From NCBI GenBank assembly GCA_954871525.1, contig OX940869.1, positions 20,922,001 to 20,986,000 on the forward strand: DNA of 64,000 nucleotides, in the 5' to 3' direction. The position numbers and the translations under genes are program-made. Position 1 is the first letter of the stretch. Each line of letters begins with the position of its first letter. The notes under the pieces were generated by a model. It saw nothing but the letters and a program-made list of their open reading frames with translations. It did no database searches and was not told the DNA's origin. The stretch comes from Parietaria judaica (lineage: Eukaryota > Streptophyta > Magnoliopsida > Rosales > Urticaceae). Shown here in pieces: positions 33,912-45,599 of this stretch.

Positions 33912-35784
33912 TTTTAGACTGGCATTGAAAAAGAAACTTATTAAACTTTATTATAGGTAGAATGTTTAGAAAAATATTTTATTTGAAATAGTTACATGAT
34001 GCAAACATGTTCATGGGAAAAACGTTAAATAAACCCTTTAACAATTTCGTGATAATTTAACCGACTGTACACGTCGTTGCCGTCCTTAGTGGCATGGTCA
34101 CTCTAGGGTGACTCGCGGTATCAACCGTGTAGTTTGGTTAAACTAAGTTTTAGTCGTAAACTTAATTAATATTCATAACAAGAACCACAAAGTTCTCTAT
34201 GATTATTAACTATCACCATAGACGGTCGGGAAGCACCAACTTCCGTGCAAGCTTAACCCATTATTTTCGGTTCTCGGGATCCTCTTGGAAATGTCGTCCT
34301 TAGGGAATGGTCACTCTAGGGTGACTCGCAGTCCATTTCCAAGATTCCTCCGTCCCCATATTCTTTTGGAACTATCACGGTGTCAAACCTCCCACAAGCA
34401 CACATTCCTTAGGGAATGGACACACTAGGGTGACTCGAGGCGGTGTGGTTAGCAGACCTTGTGACAGTAATAATGGAGACCTTTGTTTTATTCTATACTT
34501 GCCATTGTTTTTAGGAAATAACGTTTTTAATTTCTAAGTTAAAAAACTTATTATATAAACTGTCTATTAATGACACATTAAAAGTTTATATTTTGGCTTT
34601 ATTTATTACGACACATAATTTTTAAAATAAGCCATAAAAATGTGTTTATTATTTCGTCGGTAGTGATAGATCAAAACGTACGCTCTCCAGGTCGATGGGA
34701 GGGGTCCTAACCAGTCACCCAGAAGTGGATGGTGAACCGGCCCCACTTTTGATTCCCTCTTCCTTAGGCAAGATTGTACGTTTGAAATTTTACCGACTAA
34801 TAATTAACACTTTTACATTTACTCTTTATTATTTATATCTATCCTATATAGACATATTAATAATGATCTAAACATAGACACTATGTTTGAGGGTTATGAA
34901 AATAGGTTATATCAAATTATATCTATGATGAATATTCATAATTAATGATACTTATTCTCTAAGAATTATCATTAAACATTTTAATGCCCTTTAATAATTA
35001 TTTATGAAATATTAAAATAAGACAATGATATTATTCTTCGAATATTATCATCCATATTTTAATTTATTAAATAAGACAATGTTATTTAATTATTAAATAA
35101 CATCCATATTTAATTTTATGAATTAATTAAAATAAGACAATGTTATTTATCCGGAAATAACATCCATATTTTAATTCATATTAATTAATCATAATTAATT
35201 TTAATTCATAAATATTAATTTCATTAATAATAATTAATAATTAATCCACGGGATCCGGGTCGGATTAAAAATCCGACCCATATAAAAAATTGGATGTGGG
35301 CCCTCCGAGCTTAAGCCCGGGCCCACATGTCCGTGGAATGGGCAGGGACAGCCCATGGGTAGGCCAGGGCATTGCCCTGGCACTTCGGGCTGGGCCTGCA
35401 GGCCCATTCCGCTGCCAGGCAGCGTGGCCTGCGGCCAGCCCGCCAGGCCCACACGGGTGCCCTTGCCCTGGCCGAATGGCCTTGGCGAGGCCCCTGCCCG
35501 TGGGCCTGGCCCGTGGGCTTTGCCCCTGGCGAACAACCTGGGGCTGCAGCGGCAGCCCCTGTTCGCGTCATTCTCGGGCTGGGCTGCCAAGGGCAGCCCG
35601 GTCCAACTACCCAGTCCAATTTTTCGGGTCGGGTAATTTTCTTATTTTAAATTAATATTTAAAATATCTAGAAATTCAAAATTTCAATTTTAAATAATTA
35701 ATTTTATTCATCAAATAATTCGTTCTTAAACCCATTAATTAAATTACGTAATTATTTATCCTTGAACTTGGCTCTGATACCAAC
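33912..35784 (-). other. Leader and primer site of Copia element D
   Basis: No gene. The primer site TGGTATCAGAGC reads on the minus strand at 35771-35782. The same three hairpin motifs as in element A occur near 34085, 34298 and 34406, and the GC-rich island occurs at about 35270-35640. Long open frames in the GC-rich island on both strands are composition effects. Confidence 0.75.
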
Positions 35785-38547
35785 TGTTGGAGATCACGTT
35801 TCGGATTCCGTGTAAATTATCACGAATTATACCTCCGAACCGTCCGGGTAACATTTAAAAAATTATTTTAAAGCGGAAAAACTTGTTATCCGTTCAACGG
35901 TCCGGATATCGGATAATAACCATATCACAAGATCTGATAAATATTATGTAATTTAATATTCATATATCATTATCAATAATCTAGTCATAATAGGAATAAA
36001 TAGAAAGCAGTAAATGGTTGCATTTATTAACCCAATGTATAAGGCCGTACCTCAATTGACGACTTCCGGCTGCGCGTTCTGAATCGGGCAGGGCTCCGCC
36101 TGTGCTGAGGGAAACTCCCATGATCTTCCGGGATATTCTCCTGGAATCCTCGTACCGAAGCGTGGGCTTCGCCGGCAGGACTCTGTCGCAAAAAATTTAA
36201 CTGATGGTTCTTTTTAAGCTTCCGGAGAAATTGTCTCCTAAGCCGAACCAGAAAAGAGAGATCAGAGAGAAAATTCGCAGACCCTGAGGAAGAGGGAGAG
36301 TTCGAATTTTTCTCTGGGGAAAGGTGTGAAAAATGTGTAGAATGAGCCTCCTATTTATAGGCTCAAACCGTAACCGAATTGGAGAAATTCCCTCCCTAAA
36401 ATTCGAATTCTATATATTAAATATAATTAATTATCTTAATCCAATGGTCTAGATTTAATCTCATCTAAATCCAATGGATATAATTAATTAGGTATTTAAT
36501 TAAATAGGAAAGATTTGGATAAATCAAAAATCCAATCTTATCTTCTAATCTTTATTAAATTCAAATTATCATATATATTTACATTAAAATTCGAATTATC
36601 ATTATCTAGATCCAACGGTTGAGATAAATCTTTAAACCGATCTAATGGATCAAATTAGTTTAGGATAAAATCAAATATAAAAAGATTTATTAAAAAAAAA
36701 CAATTTCGATTTTATCCTTAACCTATAATTCGAAAATCATTTAAATATATATAATTAATTAATTTCCAATCCGACGGTAAAGATTAAATCTTAGACCGAT
36801 CTAACGGATATAATTAATTAAACAAATTCGAAAAATGAAACTTGGTTACCAAGTTATTAAATTCAAATTTATCAATATCCTAATCCAACGGTTGATATTA
36901 AATCATAACCGATCCAATGGATTAAATTGATTTTAGGGATTTGCCAAGATACCAAAACATTTGGTACTTATGCCGCAAATATGGAAAGACCAAATCATAT
37001 TATTCGAATTGCCTAGGGTTTCACATATAAATTGATTTTATGGAAAGACCCTAATTCGAATTTACACATATAAAGATAAAAATATATATTTTTATTTATT
37101 AATATAAATCTATTAATTATTAATTAATTATTAATAACATATTAATAATTAAATCCAAATAACTAAATTATATTAATATTTCCTGATCTCAATATCACAC
37201 ATTAAAATGTCATGGTGCCACACCATCATTTAAATTCGTGACATGTGATTTAATTTCAAAGTTTATCGAACTGATCATAAACTTAGAAAATCCATAAATC
37301 ACTAACCGTAAGTCGAAATGACTCGGTTCAAAAAGAAAAGTTGCTTAGAATTTAATTTCCAACAACATGGTGGTGATAGAAAATCTAAATTCTAACTTTA
37401 TTTTATCAGTCAATTTCGTGTACCAAAATATGGTACTTTTGCCACGCTAACGATAAAACTATCTGACGTCTGCCACAGACCTTTCAGTTTTATAAGTCAA
37501 GCCAAATGATTAAACATTATCCAGAATGTATTTTAATCACGTACGTATCATCCGTTACGGAGCTATCCTGGGGACCATGGACCCGTATCACTTAAGCTCC
37601 AACGAACTGCTAGTTGTTCGTCAAACCTCGAAGTGATTCCACTATAGACCCGAGGCAGCACTCTTTAGTGATACGGTATATATTATTCCCTTTATAACAG
37701 CAGGGTGTCCATTGATACAATCAAATTCGGGTTATTGATCTTTCACTTGATGATCCACACACGAGCAGGCGGTTTCTACCGTTATGCCCCTCATTGCATT
37801 TTCATCCTTGACTCAGTCAGTAATATTATGAGTAACCCACTTATGGTTTTGATTCATAAGTTACGCATGGGTACCTCTCACTTCTCACCACCGACAATCA
37901 AGGGAATCATCATCACTCTGAAGAGAGCTGTGTGATGCCCATGTCTATGACCAAGCTACCCTTACTGCTGACTATCATGTTCCCAAAATAATAGTGTTGG
38001 GAACAGCGGTAATATTTCATGTTCTTTAACGGTTAAATCAAAGAACAATCAAGCCAGCAGCTTGGACTCAAGATCACTCAGGACTTAGATCGAATATCCA
38101 TTTGATCATCTACTAGTGACTCAACTCCAAGTTATCAGTGACGGTCTTATATGATAACTTCCGGAGTTTAAGTCAGGTCCAGTCCAGTATGAAGACACTT
38201 CATACTTAATGCACTTCTAGTGAGTGTGACACACACAAAATCTAGAATAGGATTGTCACTTAGTCACATTAATGACCTTATACGATTAATGGGCTCCCAC
38301 CCAGTTGATCAGGTCACGGACATTTTAAGTTCATTTATTATGATTATTAATTCTTCCTCACATTGACTCTGTTGTGATAATAATAACATAATTGCATCCT
38401 TTATGAACTAAGGAATCAAACATTCTATTTTACTCTACCAGAAACTATAATAAGATTATCATAATAAGCGTCATCTTTATTCAACAACTTGTCATAATCT
38501 TTTACAAATGGATAAAATATCTTGTTTAAGGACACATATGTCCAACA
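35785..38547 (-). repeat. 5' LTR of Copia element D
   Basis: 2763 bp. It shares the U3 start with the other LTRs but differs from element A and the solo LTR in the middle. For example, the block around 36835-36870 pairs with the LTR at 41690, not with those of element A. This marks a second LTR subfamily. Confidence 0.88.
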
Positions 38548-39984
38548 GTAAGTGGGTATACAAGCGAAAGAGAGGAGTGGACGGGAAGGTTGAAACCTTC
38601 AAGGCTAGACTAGTGGCAAAGGGTTTTACCCAGAGGGAAGGTATTGATTTCGATGAGACCTTCGCTCCAGTCACTAAGTACAAGTCCATCCGGATTCTCA
38701 TGGCCATAGCCTGTAGTCTCAATTACGAGATTTGGCATATGGACGTCAAAACCGCCTTCCTGAACGGGTACATTGATGAAAACATCTATATGGACCAACC
38801 AGAAGGGTTCGTGCAACAGGGTCAAGAAGGGAAAGTTTGCAGATTACTCAAATCCATCTATGGATTGAAGCAAGCTTCCAGATCCTAGAATCTAAAGTTC
38901 GATGAAACCATCAAAACCTATGGATTCATACAAAACGTCACTGAGGCCTGCATTTATAAGCTCAATGACGAAACCGGGGAAATTTTTTCTTGTTCTGTAC
39001 GTCGACGATATTCTTCTCATTGGAAACAGTGTGAAGAAATTATCGGACGTAAAGGCGTGGCTATCTATGCAATTCCAAATAAAGGACATGGGAGAAGCCA
39101 GTTATGTTCTTGGGATCCGCATTTTCAGGGATCGCAACAACAGGCTTCTGGCCTTATCTCAAGCAGCTTACATTGATAAGGTGCTTGAACGTTTTGCAAT
39201 GGCAAACTCCAAGGGTGGTAATTTGCCAACCAGACATGGAGTGTTCCTTAGCAGGAAACAGTGCCCAACTTCTCCGGAAGAGCAAGATGTGATGAGGCGA
39301 ATACCCTATGCTTCAGCAGTGGGAAGTCTGATGTATGCTATGCAGTGTACTAGGCCAGACATCTGTTACGCTGTGGGAATTGTTAGCAGATACCAATCCA
39401 ACCCTGGTATGGCTCACTGGACAGCAGTGAAGAACATTCTCAAGTATCTTCGGAGAACGAGAGACTATATGTTAGTGTTTTCAGGATCAGAACATAATCC
39501 ACTAGGATACACTGATTCAGACTTTATGTCTGATAGAGACGCGAGAAAATTGACGTCGGGAGCAGTGTTCACCCTTGCTGGTGGAGCGATATTCTGGAGA
39601 AGCGTAAAGCAATCTTGTATCGCAGATTCCACAATGGAAGCTGAATACGTGGCAGCTTGTGAGGCAGCCAAAGAATCAGTTTGTCTCAAGAATTTCTACA
39701 CAGACCTGGGAGTTGTTCCAGATGTAGATGGGCCCTAAACACTATACTGTGACAACAGTGGTGCGGTGGCAAATTCTAAAGAGCCCAGAGACCATAACAA
39801 GGCGAAACATATAGAACGCAAATACCATCTCATAAGAGAAATAGTGCGTCGTGGCGACGTGAGGGCTGTGAAAATAGCTTCGGAAGACAATCTGGCTGAT
39901 CCATTCACCAAGACGTTGCCAGAGAAAATATTCAAGCGGCATCTGGAGAGTATGGGTCTGAAAGACATGGGTCATCTTCTTTAA
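38548..39984 (+). pseudogene. Outer composite Copia element: reverse transcriptase-RNase H remnant
   Basis: Begins abruptly at GTAAGTGGG, the codons for KWVYKRKRG, directly against an LTR start on the other strand. TAG at 38886-38888 replaces TGG. One extra T near 38985 shifts the frame. TAA at 39736-39738 replaces CAA. YVDD, TDSDF, STMEAEY, YCDNSGA and the C-terminus are all recognisable. The polypurine tract and LTR follow. Confidence 0.88.
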
Positions 39985-39999
39985 GTACAAGTGGGAGAT

Positions 40000-42729
40000 T
40001 GTTGGACATATGTGTCCTTAAACAAGATATTTTATCCATTTGTCAAAGATTATGACAAGTCGTTGAATAAAGATAATACTTATTATGATAATCTTATTAT
40101 AGTTTCTGGTAGAGTAAAATAAAATGTTTGATCCTTAGTTCATAAAGGATGCAATTATGAATTATTATCACAACAGAGTCAATGTGAGGAAGAATTAATA
40201 ATCATAATAAATGAACTTAAAATGTCCGTGACCTGATTAATTGGGTGGGAGCCCATTAATCGTATAAGGTCATTAATGTGACTAAGTGACAATCCTATTC
40301 TGGATTTTGTGTGTGTCACACTCACTAGAAGTGCATTAAGTATGAAGTGTCTTCATACTGGACTGGACCTGACTTAAACTCCGGAAGTTATCATATAAGA
40401 CCGTCACCGATAACTTGGAGTTGAGTCACTAGTAGATGATCAAATGGATATTCGATCTAAGTCCTGAGTGATCTTGAATCCAAGCTGGTGGCTTGATTGT
40501 TCTTTGATTTAACCGTTAAAGAACATGAAATATTACCGCTGTTCCCAACACTATTATTTTGGGAACATGATAGTCAGCAGTAAGGGTAGCTTGGTCATAG
40601 ACATGGGCATCACACAGCGCTCTTCAGAGTGATGATGATTCTCTTGATTGTCGGTGGTGATAAGTGAGAGGTACCCGTGCGCAACTTATGAATCGAAACA
40701 ATAAGTGGGTTACTCATAATATTACTGACTGATTCAAGGATGAAAATGCAATGAGGGGCATAACGGTAGAAACCGCCTGCTCGTGTGTGGATCATCAAGT
40801 GAAAGATCAATAACCCGAATTTGATTGTATCAATGGACACCCTGCTGTTATAAAGGGAATAATATAAACCGTATCACTAAAGAGTGCAGCCTCGGGTCTA
40901 TATTGGAATCACTTCGAGGTTTGACGAACAACTAGTAGTTCGTTGGAGCTTAAGTGATACGGGTCCATGGTCCCCAGGATAGCTCCGTAACGGATGATAC
41001 GTACGTGATTAAAATACATTCTGGATAATGTTTAATCATTTGGCTTGACTTATAAAACTGAAAGGTCTGTGGCAGACGTCAGATAGTTTTATCGTTAGCG
41101 TGGCAAAAGTATCATATTTTGGTACACGAAATTAACTGATAAAATAAATTTAGAATTTATATTTTCTATCAGCACCATGTTGTTGGAAATTAAATTCTAA
41201 GCAACTTTGCTTTTTGAACCGAGTCATTTCGACTTACGGTTAGTGATTTATGGATTTTCTAAGTTTGTGATCGGTTCGATAAACTTTGAAATTAAATCAC
41301 ATGTCATGAATTTAAATGATGGTGTGGCTCCATGACATTTTAATGTGTGATATTGAGATCAGGAAATATTAATATAATTTAATTATTTGGATTTAATTAT
41401 TAATATCTTATTAATAATTAATTAATAATTAATAGATTTATATTAATAAATAAAAAATATATATTTATATATATTTATATGTGTAAATTCGAATTAGGGT
41501 TTGATATATGAAACCCTAGCTAAATTAGAATGATATGATTTGGTCTTTCCAAAATTGCGGCATAAGTACCAAATGTTTTGGTATTTTAGCAAATCCCTAA
41601 AATCAATATTATCCATTGGATCGGTTATGATTTAATATCAACCGTTGGATTAGGATATTGATAAATTCGAAATTAATAACTTGGTGACCAAGTTTCATTT
41701 TTCGAATTTGGTTAATTAATTATATCCGTTAGATCGGTCTAAGATTTAATCTTTACCGTCGGATTGAAAAATTAATTAATTATATATATTTATATATATA
41801 TTCGAATTATAGTTTATGGATAAATTTGAAATTGTTTTTAATAAATCTTTTTATATTTGATTTTATCCTAAACTAATTTGATCCATTAGATCGGTTTAAA
41901 GATTTATCTCAACCGTTGGATCTAGATAATGATAATTTTAATTTTATTATAAATATATATGATAATTCGAATTTTATAAAGATAAGAAGATAAGATTGGA
42001 TTTTTGATTTATCCAAATCTTTCTTATTTAATTAAATCCCTAATTAATTATATCCATTGGATTTAGATGAGATTAAATCTGGACCATTGGATTAAGATAA
42101 TTAATTATATTTAATTAATAGAATTCGAAAATTAGGGAGGGAAATTCTCCAATTCGGTTACGGTTTGAGCCTATAAATAGGAGGCTCATTCTACACATTT
42201 TTCACACCTTTCCCCAGAGAAAAAAATTCGAACTCTCCCTCTTCTTCAGGGTCTGCGAATTTTCTCTCTGATCTCTCTTTTCTGGTTCGGCTTAGGAGAC
42301 TATTTCTCCGGAAGCTTAAAAAGAACCATCAGTTAAAATTTTGCGACGGAGTCCTGTCGGCGAAGCCCACGCTTCGGTACGAGGATTCCAGGAGAATATC
42401 CTTGAAGATCACGGGAGTTTCCCTCAGCACCGGCGGAGCCCTGCCCGATTCAGAACGCGCAGCCGGAAGTCGTCAATAGAGGTACGGCCTTATGCATTGG
42501 GTTAATAAATGCAACCATTTACTGCTTTCTATTTATTTCCTATTATGACTAGATTATTAATAATGATATATGAATATTAAATTACATAATATTTATCAGA
42601 TCTTGTGAAATGGTTATTATCCGATATCCGGACCGTTGGACGGATAACAAGTTATTCCGCTTTAAATTAATTTTTTTTAAATGTTACCCGGACGGTTCGG
42701 AGGTACAATTCGAGACGTGATTCCCAACA
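40000..42729 (+). repeat. 3' LTR of the outer composite Copia element
   Basis: 2730 bp, TGTTGGACATATG...TTCCCAACA, same subfamily as the LTR at 35785-38547. A TATAAATAG box lies near 42171. Confidence 0.9.
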
Positions 42730-43024
42730 CTTCCTTCTTCGTCGGGCACGGTATAGGGCAGCTTAGCTTAATATTCTATAGTTTTACCTTTTCTTTTGGG
42801 TTGGTCCCTTTCTCTCGGCTTCTTTCTTGCAGGCCGATAGCAATGTCAAGACGGACCCCGCGGGAACCTCTTCGAGTAAGCCCTCGAGACTTCTCGACGA
42901 TGATCCTACGCGTTTAGTTATTGATGACATCCTTCGCCGATGCTGCGATATCATCATCGAGGAATGTGCCGATGCGGTTCTTGGTCAAGATCCCCTCGAT
43001 GATGTTGCTAGGCAGGAGGATTGA
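42730..43024 (+). pseudogene. Antisense gene of the Tat-like element, last part
   Basis: After the CTTCC duplication a T-rich intron-like stretch ends in TTCTTGCAG at about 42832. The following exon encodes a short acidic tail (KPSRLLDDDP ... CADAVLGQDPLDD) to a stop at 43022-43024. Its codon composition (C/G-ending, CTCGA-rich) matches the earlier parts. It is the last recognisable exon of the plus-strand gene that starts at 11313. Confidence 0.5.
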
Positions 43025-43189
43025 TCCCTGCAGGAATTGCAATACGTATATCTTCTAGGAGTGTGAACGAGTAAATTGTAAATAATACTTTGTAACTTGT
43101 ATTTGGAATCAAATGAGCATATGATTTTTTCTTTATGAGTTTGCTTGCGATTATGGGTTTGTTTATGGGTGAGATGTATATCTCTTCCC

Positions 43190-43720
43190 TCCCCCCTTTT
43201 ATTCGGCACTCTCGCCTTTTTATTCTCTGCTCGGCACTCTCACCGAGCAGTCTTTTTAGGCACTCTCACCTATATATTTCTCTGCTCGGTACTCTCACCG
43301 AGCAGTCTTCTTAGGCACTCTTGTCTATATTTTTTTATTCGGCACTCTCGCCGTGGGCACTCTCGCCTCTTCATTCTCTGCTCGGCACTCTCACCGAGCA
43401 GTCTTCTTAGGCAGTCTCGCCAATATTTTTCTCTGCTCGGTACTCTCACCGAGCAGTCTTCTTAGGCACTCTCGCCTATATTTTTTATTCGGCACTCTCG
43501 CCTCTTTATTCTCTGCTCGGCACTCTCACCGAGCAGTCTTCTTAGGCACTCTCGCCTATATTTTTTTATTCGGCACTCTCGCCGTGGGCACTCTCGCCTC
43601 TTTATTCTCTGCTCGGCACTCTCACCGAGCAGTCTTCTTAGGTACTCTCGCCTATATGGGTTTGCTCGGCACCCTTTGCCGTATTTTTTCTTTTTGCTCG
43701 GCACTCTCACCGAGCAGATC
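43190..43720. repeat. Array of seven hairpins with CTGCTCGG/CCGAGCAG stems
   Basis: The 24-bp unit CTGCTCGGYACTCTCACCGAGCAG, a perfect 8-bp stem with an 8-nt loop, occurs at 43227, 43282, 43378, 43433, 43513 and 43609, with a seventh copy from 43696 lacking the outer base pair. Between them are repeats of CGGCACTCTCGCC and TTCTTAGGCACTCTCGCCTATATTTTT. Open frames across it on both strands result from the repeat structure. It lies between the antisense gene and the F-box copy in the Tat-like element. Confidence 0.9.
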
Positions 43721-43954
43721 TATATATATATATATATATTTTAGTTTGGAATTCAGCTTGTTTCTCAAAGTTATACGAAATAACAAACATACATAAAAAC
43801 ATTAAAGCAAAAGGGAAAAAACAAAAGTCCATCATGAGATTGTGTTTACAAATTTGTAAAAGTGAGTAGGTAGATTCTACTTGGTGAAGTGCCTTAAGAT
43901 AAAAGAAAACAAAAACTCCTCGAGCCTTCCTTTGTGTCGTGCTGCGACCGTGAT
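43721..43954. other. Spacer in the Tat-like element
   Basis: A TA run at 43721-43738, then AT-rich sequence with no gene recognised. Confidence 0.5.
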
Positions 43955-45043
43955 TCATTCCGGAGCTTGTTCGTCGGTGATCGAGCAGGCTGAAGACACG
44001 ACCTTCTCCAAGGAATCTCTATTGGGGCGTCCATCATTGCAATCCGTGCAGACGTAGGTATACCACATGAGACCAAGGCTTATGCATGACATGAAATAGC
44101 CACAAGCACGTCCTTCTTGGCGTTGGTAAACACACGGCGGGCGAAGGGTGTTCCTTTCTCCACTCTTCGTGGGCTTCTCATGAACCAGGACCTCCCTACA
44201 GCATTTCCTGCAGTATTCCAGGTCGAGCAGGCGGCCGTATGTTGCGGGCGTTTGCTGCTCGAAATCGCCGGTCGGGCTCCCTGCCGCGAGCAGTGCGGGA
44301 AGGTCTTTGAGTCTGGCCTTAGCTCCCTCATTCTAACTGAACCTGAGTCCGTTGACCCTTAGGAACTTTATCTCGTCCTTTATTGTGGACAAGTTGTTGA
44401 CCATGTCGTCCACGGTGATTTGGTGGCAGTTCGGCAGGCATAACTTTATGATCGTCGGGTTATTCTGAAGAACCACCCTCAAAGCGGCGTTGGTGATCTC
44501 GAAGCATCTGTTCAGCGTCAGAGTCTCCATTCTCCCTTGAGACCTCATTGCCAGGTTCAGAAGATTTTCGTCTTCGATCCGCTCGCTCATCGGGTTGTCG
44601 ACGTTGAGGTTGTGCCACAAAAGGCAGTTTTCCCGAACCTCATCACGCAGGGACGTGCACACCATCCGTACCACGAGGAGCTCCTCGAGGCTTAGGTACA
44701 GCAGGACGAGCTCCATCGCGGGATGCGGTTTCCCGGCTTCTCCAGTTTTCATCGAGGAGAAGTGTAGGGAGTGTTCGCCTAAGACCCTTTGCTGCTTCTG
44801 GCCCTGTTGATGCTCCGCGGCGTCCTCCATCATTGGACACGGCTCATCGCCCCCTGGCCACTCAATGTTTCTCTAGCCATCCGTCGTCGCGTGATTGTTT
44901 CCCCCTTGCGCTTCCATCATGGCTCTTTCGGGCCATTCCCAACTTCCTTCTATGACGCTCCCATTTGCCTCCTCCTCTGTCGTGGTACTCATCCTGGGCT
45001 CGTCTGTGGAGCCTCGGCCGGTAACTCCTTCTTCGAACGTCAT
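43955..45043 (-). pseudogene. Captured F-box/LRR gene copy (SKIP14-like) in the Tat-like element
   Basis: One minus-strand frame of 363 codons, from MTFEEGV at 45043 to a stop at 43955, interrupted only by TAG at 44873-44875 and TAG at 44333-44335, with no frameshift. The middle carries an F-box-like segment (HPAMELVLLYLSLEELLVVRMV ... LRDEVRENCLLW), then leucine-rich-repeat-like units (LTLNRCFEITNAALRVVL, LCLPNCHQITVDDMV). After the second TAG comes a Cys-rich tail (LDLEYCRKCC ... CTDC) that matches the layout of plant F-box SKIP14 proteins, which act as substrate receptors in SCF ubiquitin ligases. A splice-acceptor-like TTACCAG lies just upstream of the start. It sits in sense orientation between the primer site and the hairpin array, where gag-pol would be in an autonomous element. 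Confidence 0.7.
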
Positions 45044-45584
45044 CTTCTCTCCGTATGCTTTCGCCCCTGGTAATGAGAAACAAAAACTAACAGACACTCG
45101 TTTTTAAAATAAGAAAGGAATTCGGGATTTTCTGGGTAGAGTGATAAAGGTTTCACTGAGAGTCAACTGCCTCTGTTTCGCTCCCGCCACTTGTTATTCA
45201 CGTGTTTCCAAACTTCTTATTTATAACCGTCACTTCGCACGACGCGTAAACTCTTCGTATTCCCTGACGCTGCTGTCACTTCGCAACGCCTCGGGAATCA
45301 TTTCGACTCATTAATGCGCGTGCGTTTCGTTCTTTGGCCAGCCGACCATACGTCTACCCTTTTTTTAAATGTAAGGAGCCTGTACGCCTTCCTCCTTACG
45401 TCTCTTCTACCTCTTGAGTTGCCCCTTAGGCCCTCCTCGATGTTTTTGCGCGTTCAACCGTTACCTCAAGCAGCTACCGCTGGTCTCCTCGAGATTGCGG
45501 CCTCGTTGCTGACGATGGTGTCACTCGATGACATCTCGCTCCTTCAAATTCCTGGCTGTGAGATAGAAAGAAAACAAAGCCCCT
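45044..45584 (-). other. 5' untranslated region of the Tat-like element
   Basis: Between the primer site and the F-box frame no gene is recognised. A TATAAATAAG sequence is present on the minus strand near 45217. Confidence 0.5.
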
Positions 45585-45599
45585 CGGTGGGCGCCAAAC
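45585..45599 (-). other. Primer-binding site of the Tat-like element
   Basis: On the minus strand GTTTGGCGCCCACCGAGG follows the LTR end CTCTACA. TTGGCGCCCACC-type sites are typical of Tat/Ogre-like Ty3/gypsy elements and fix the 5' end here. Confidence 0.8.

Larger units (their letters stand above)
29876..38547 (-). mobile_element. Copia element D (minus strand), lacking protease and integrase
   Basis: 5' LTR 35785-38547, primer site 35771-35782, gag 33075-33911, reverse transcriptase/RNase H 30921-32657, then the truncated 3' LTR (to about 29890). Protease and integrase, which should lie between gag and reverse transcriptase, are missing. About 420 bp of non-coding sequence takes their place. 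Confidence 0.85.
28907..42729. mobile_element. Composite, internally inverted Copia insertion
   Basis: The outer ends are plus-strand LTR termini (TGTTGGACATATG at 28907, TTCCCAACA at 42729) flanked by a perfect CTTCC duplication, so the outer unit arrived as one plus-strand insertion. Inside, its 5' LTR stops after 969 bp. A minus-strand Copia copy follows (29876-38547), and then the outer element resumes in reverse transcriptase at 38548 and ends with its own 3' LTR (40000-42729). The simplest reading is insertion of a second copy in opposite orientation, followed by a deletion that joined the two LTRs head to head. Confidence 0.8.

Noticed and set aside
35234..35655. Several overlapping 90-120 codon open frames on both strands
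   Set aside because: They lie in the GC-rich island of the Copia leader, where stop codons are rare by composition. No frame resembles a protein, and the matching island in element A does not keep the same frames.
43145..43796. Open frames of 80-147 codons with repeated RHSHRAVFLG-like units
   Set aside because: Produced by the hairpin/tandem array. They occur on both strands and end in the TA run.
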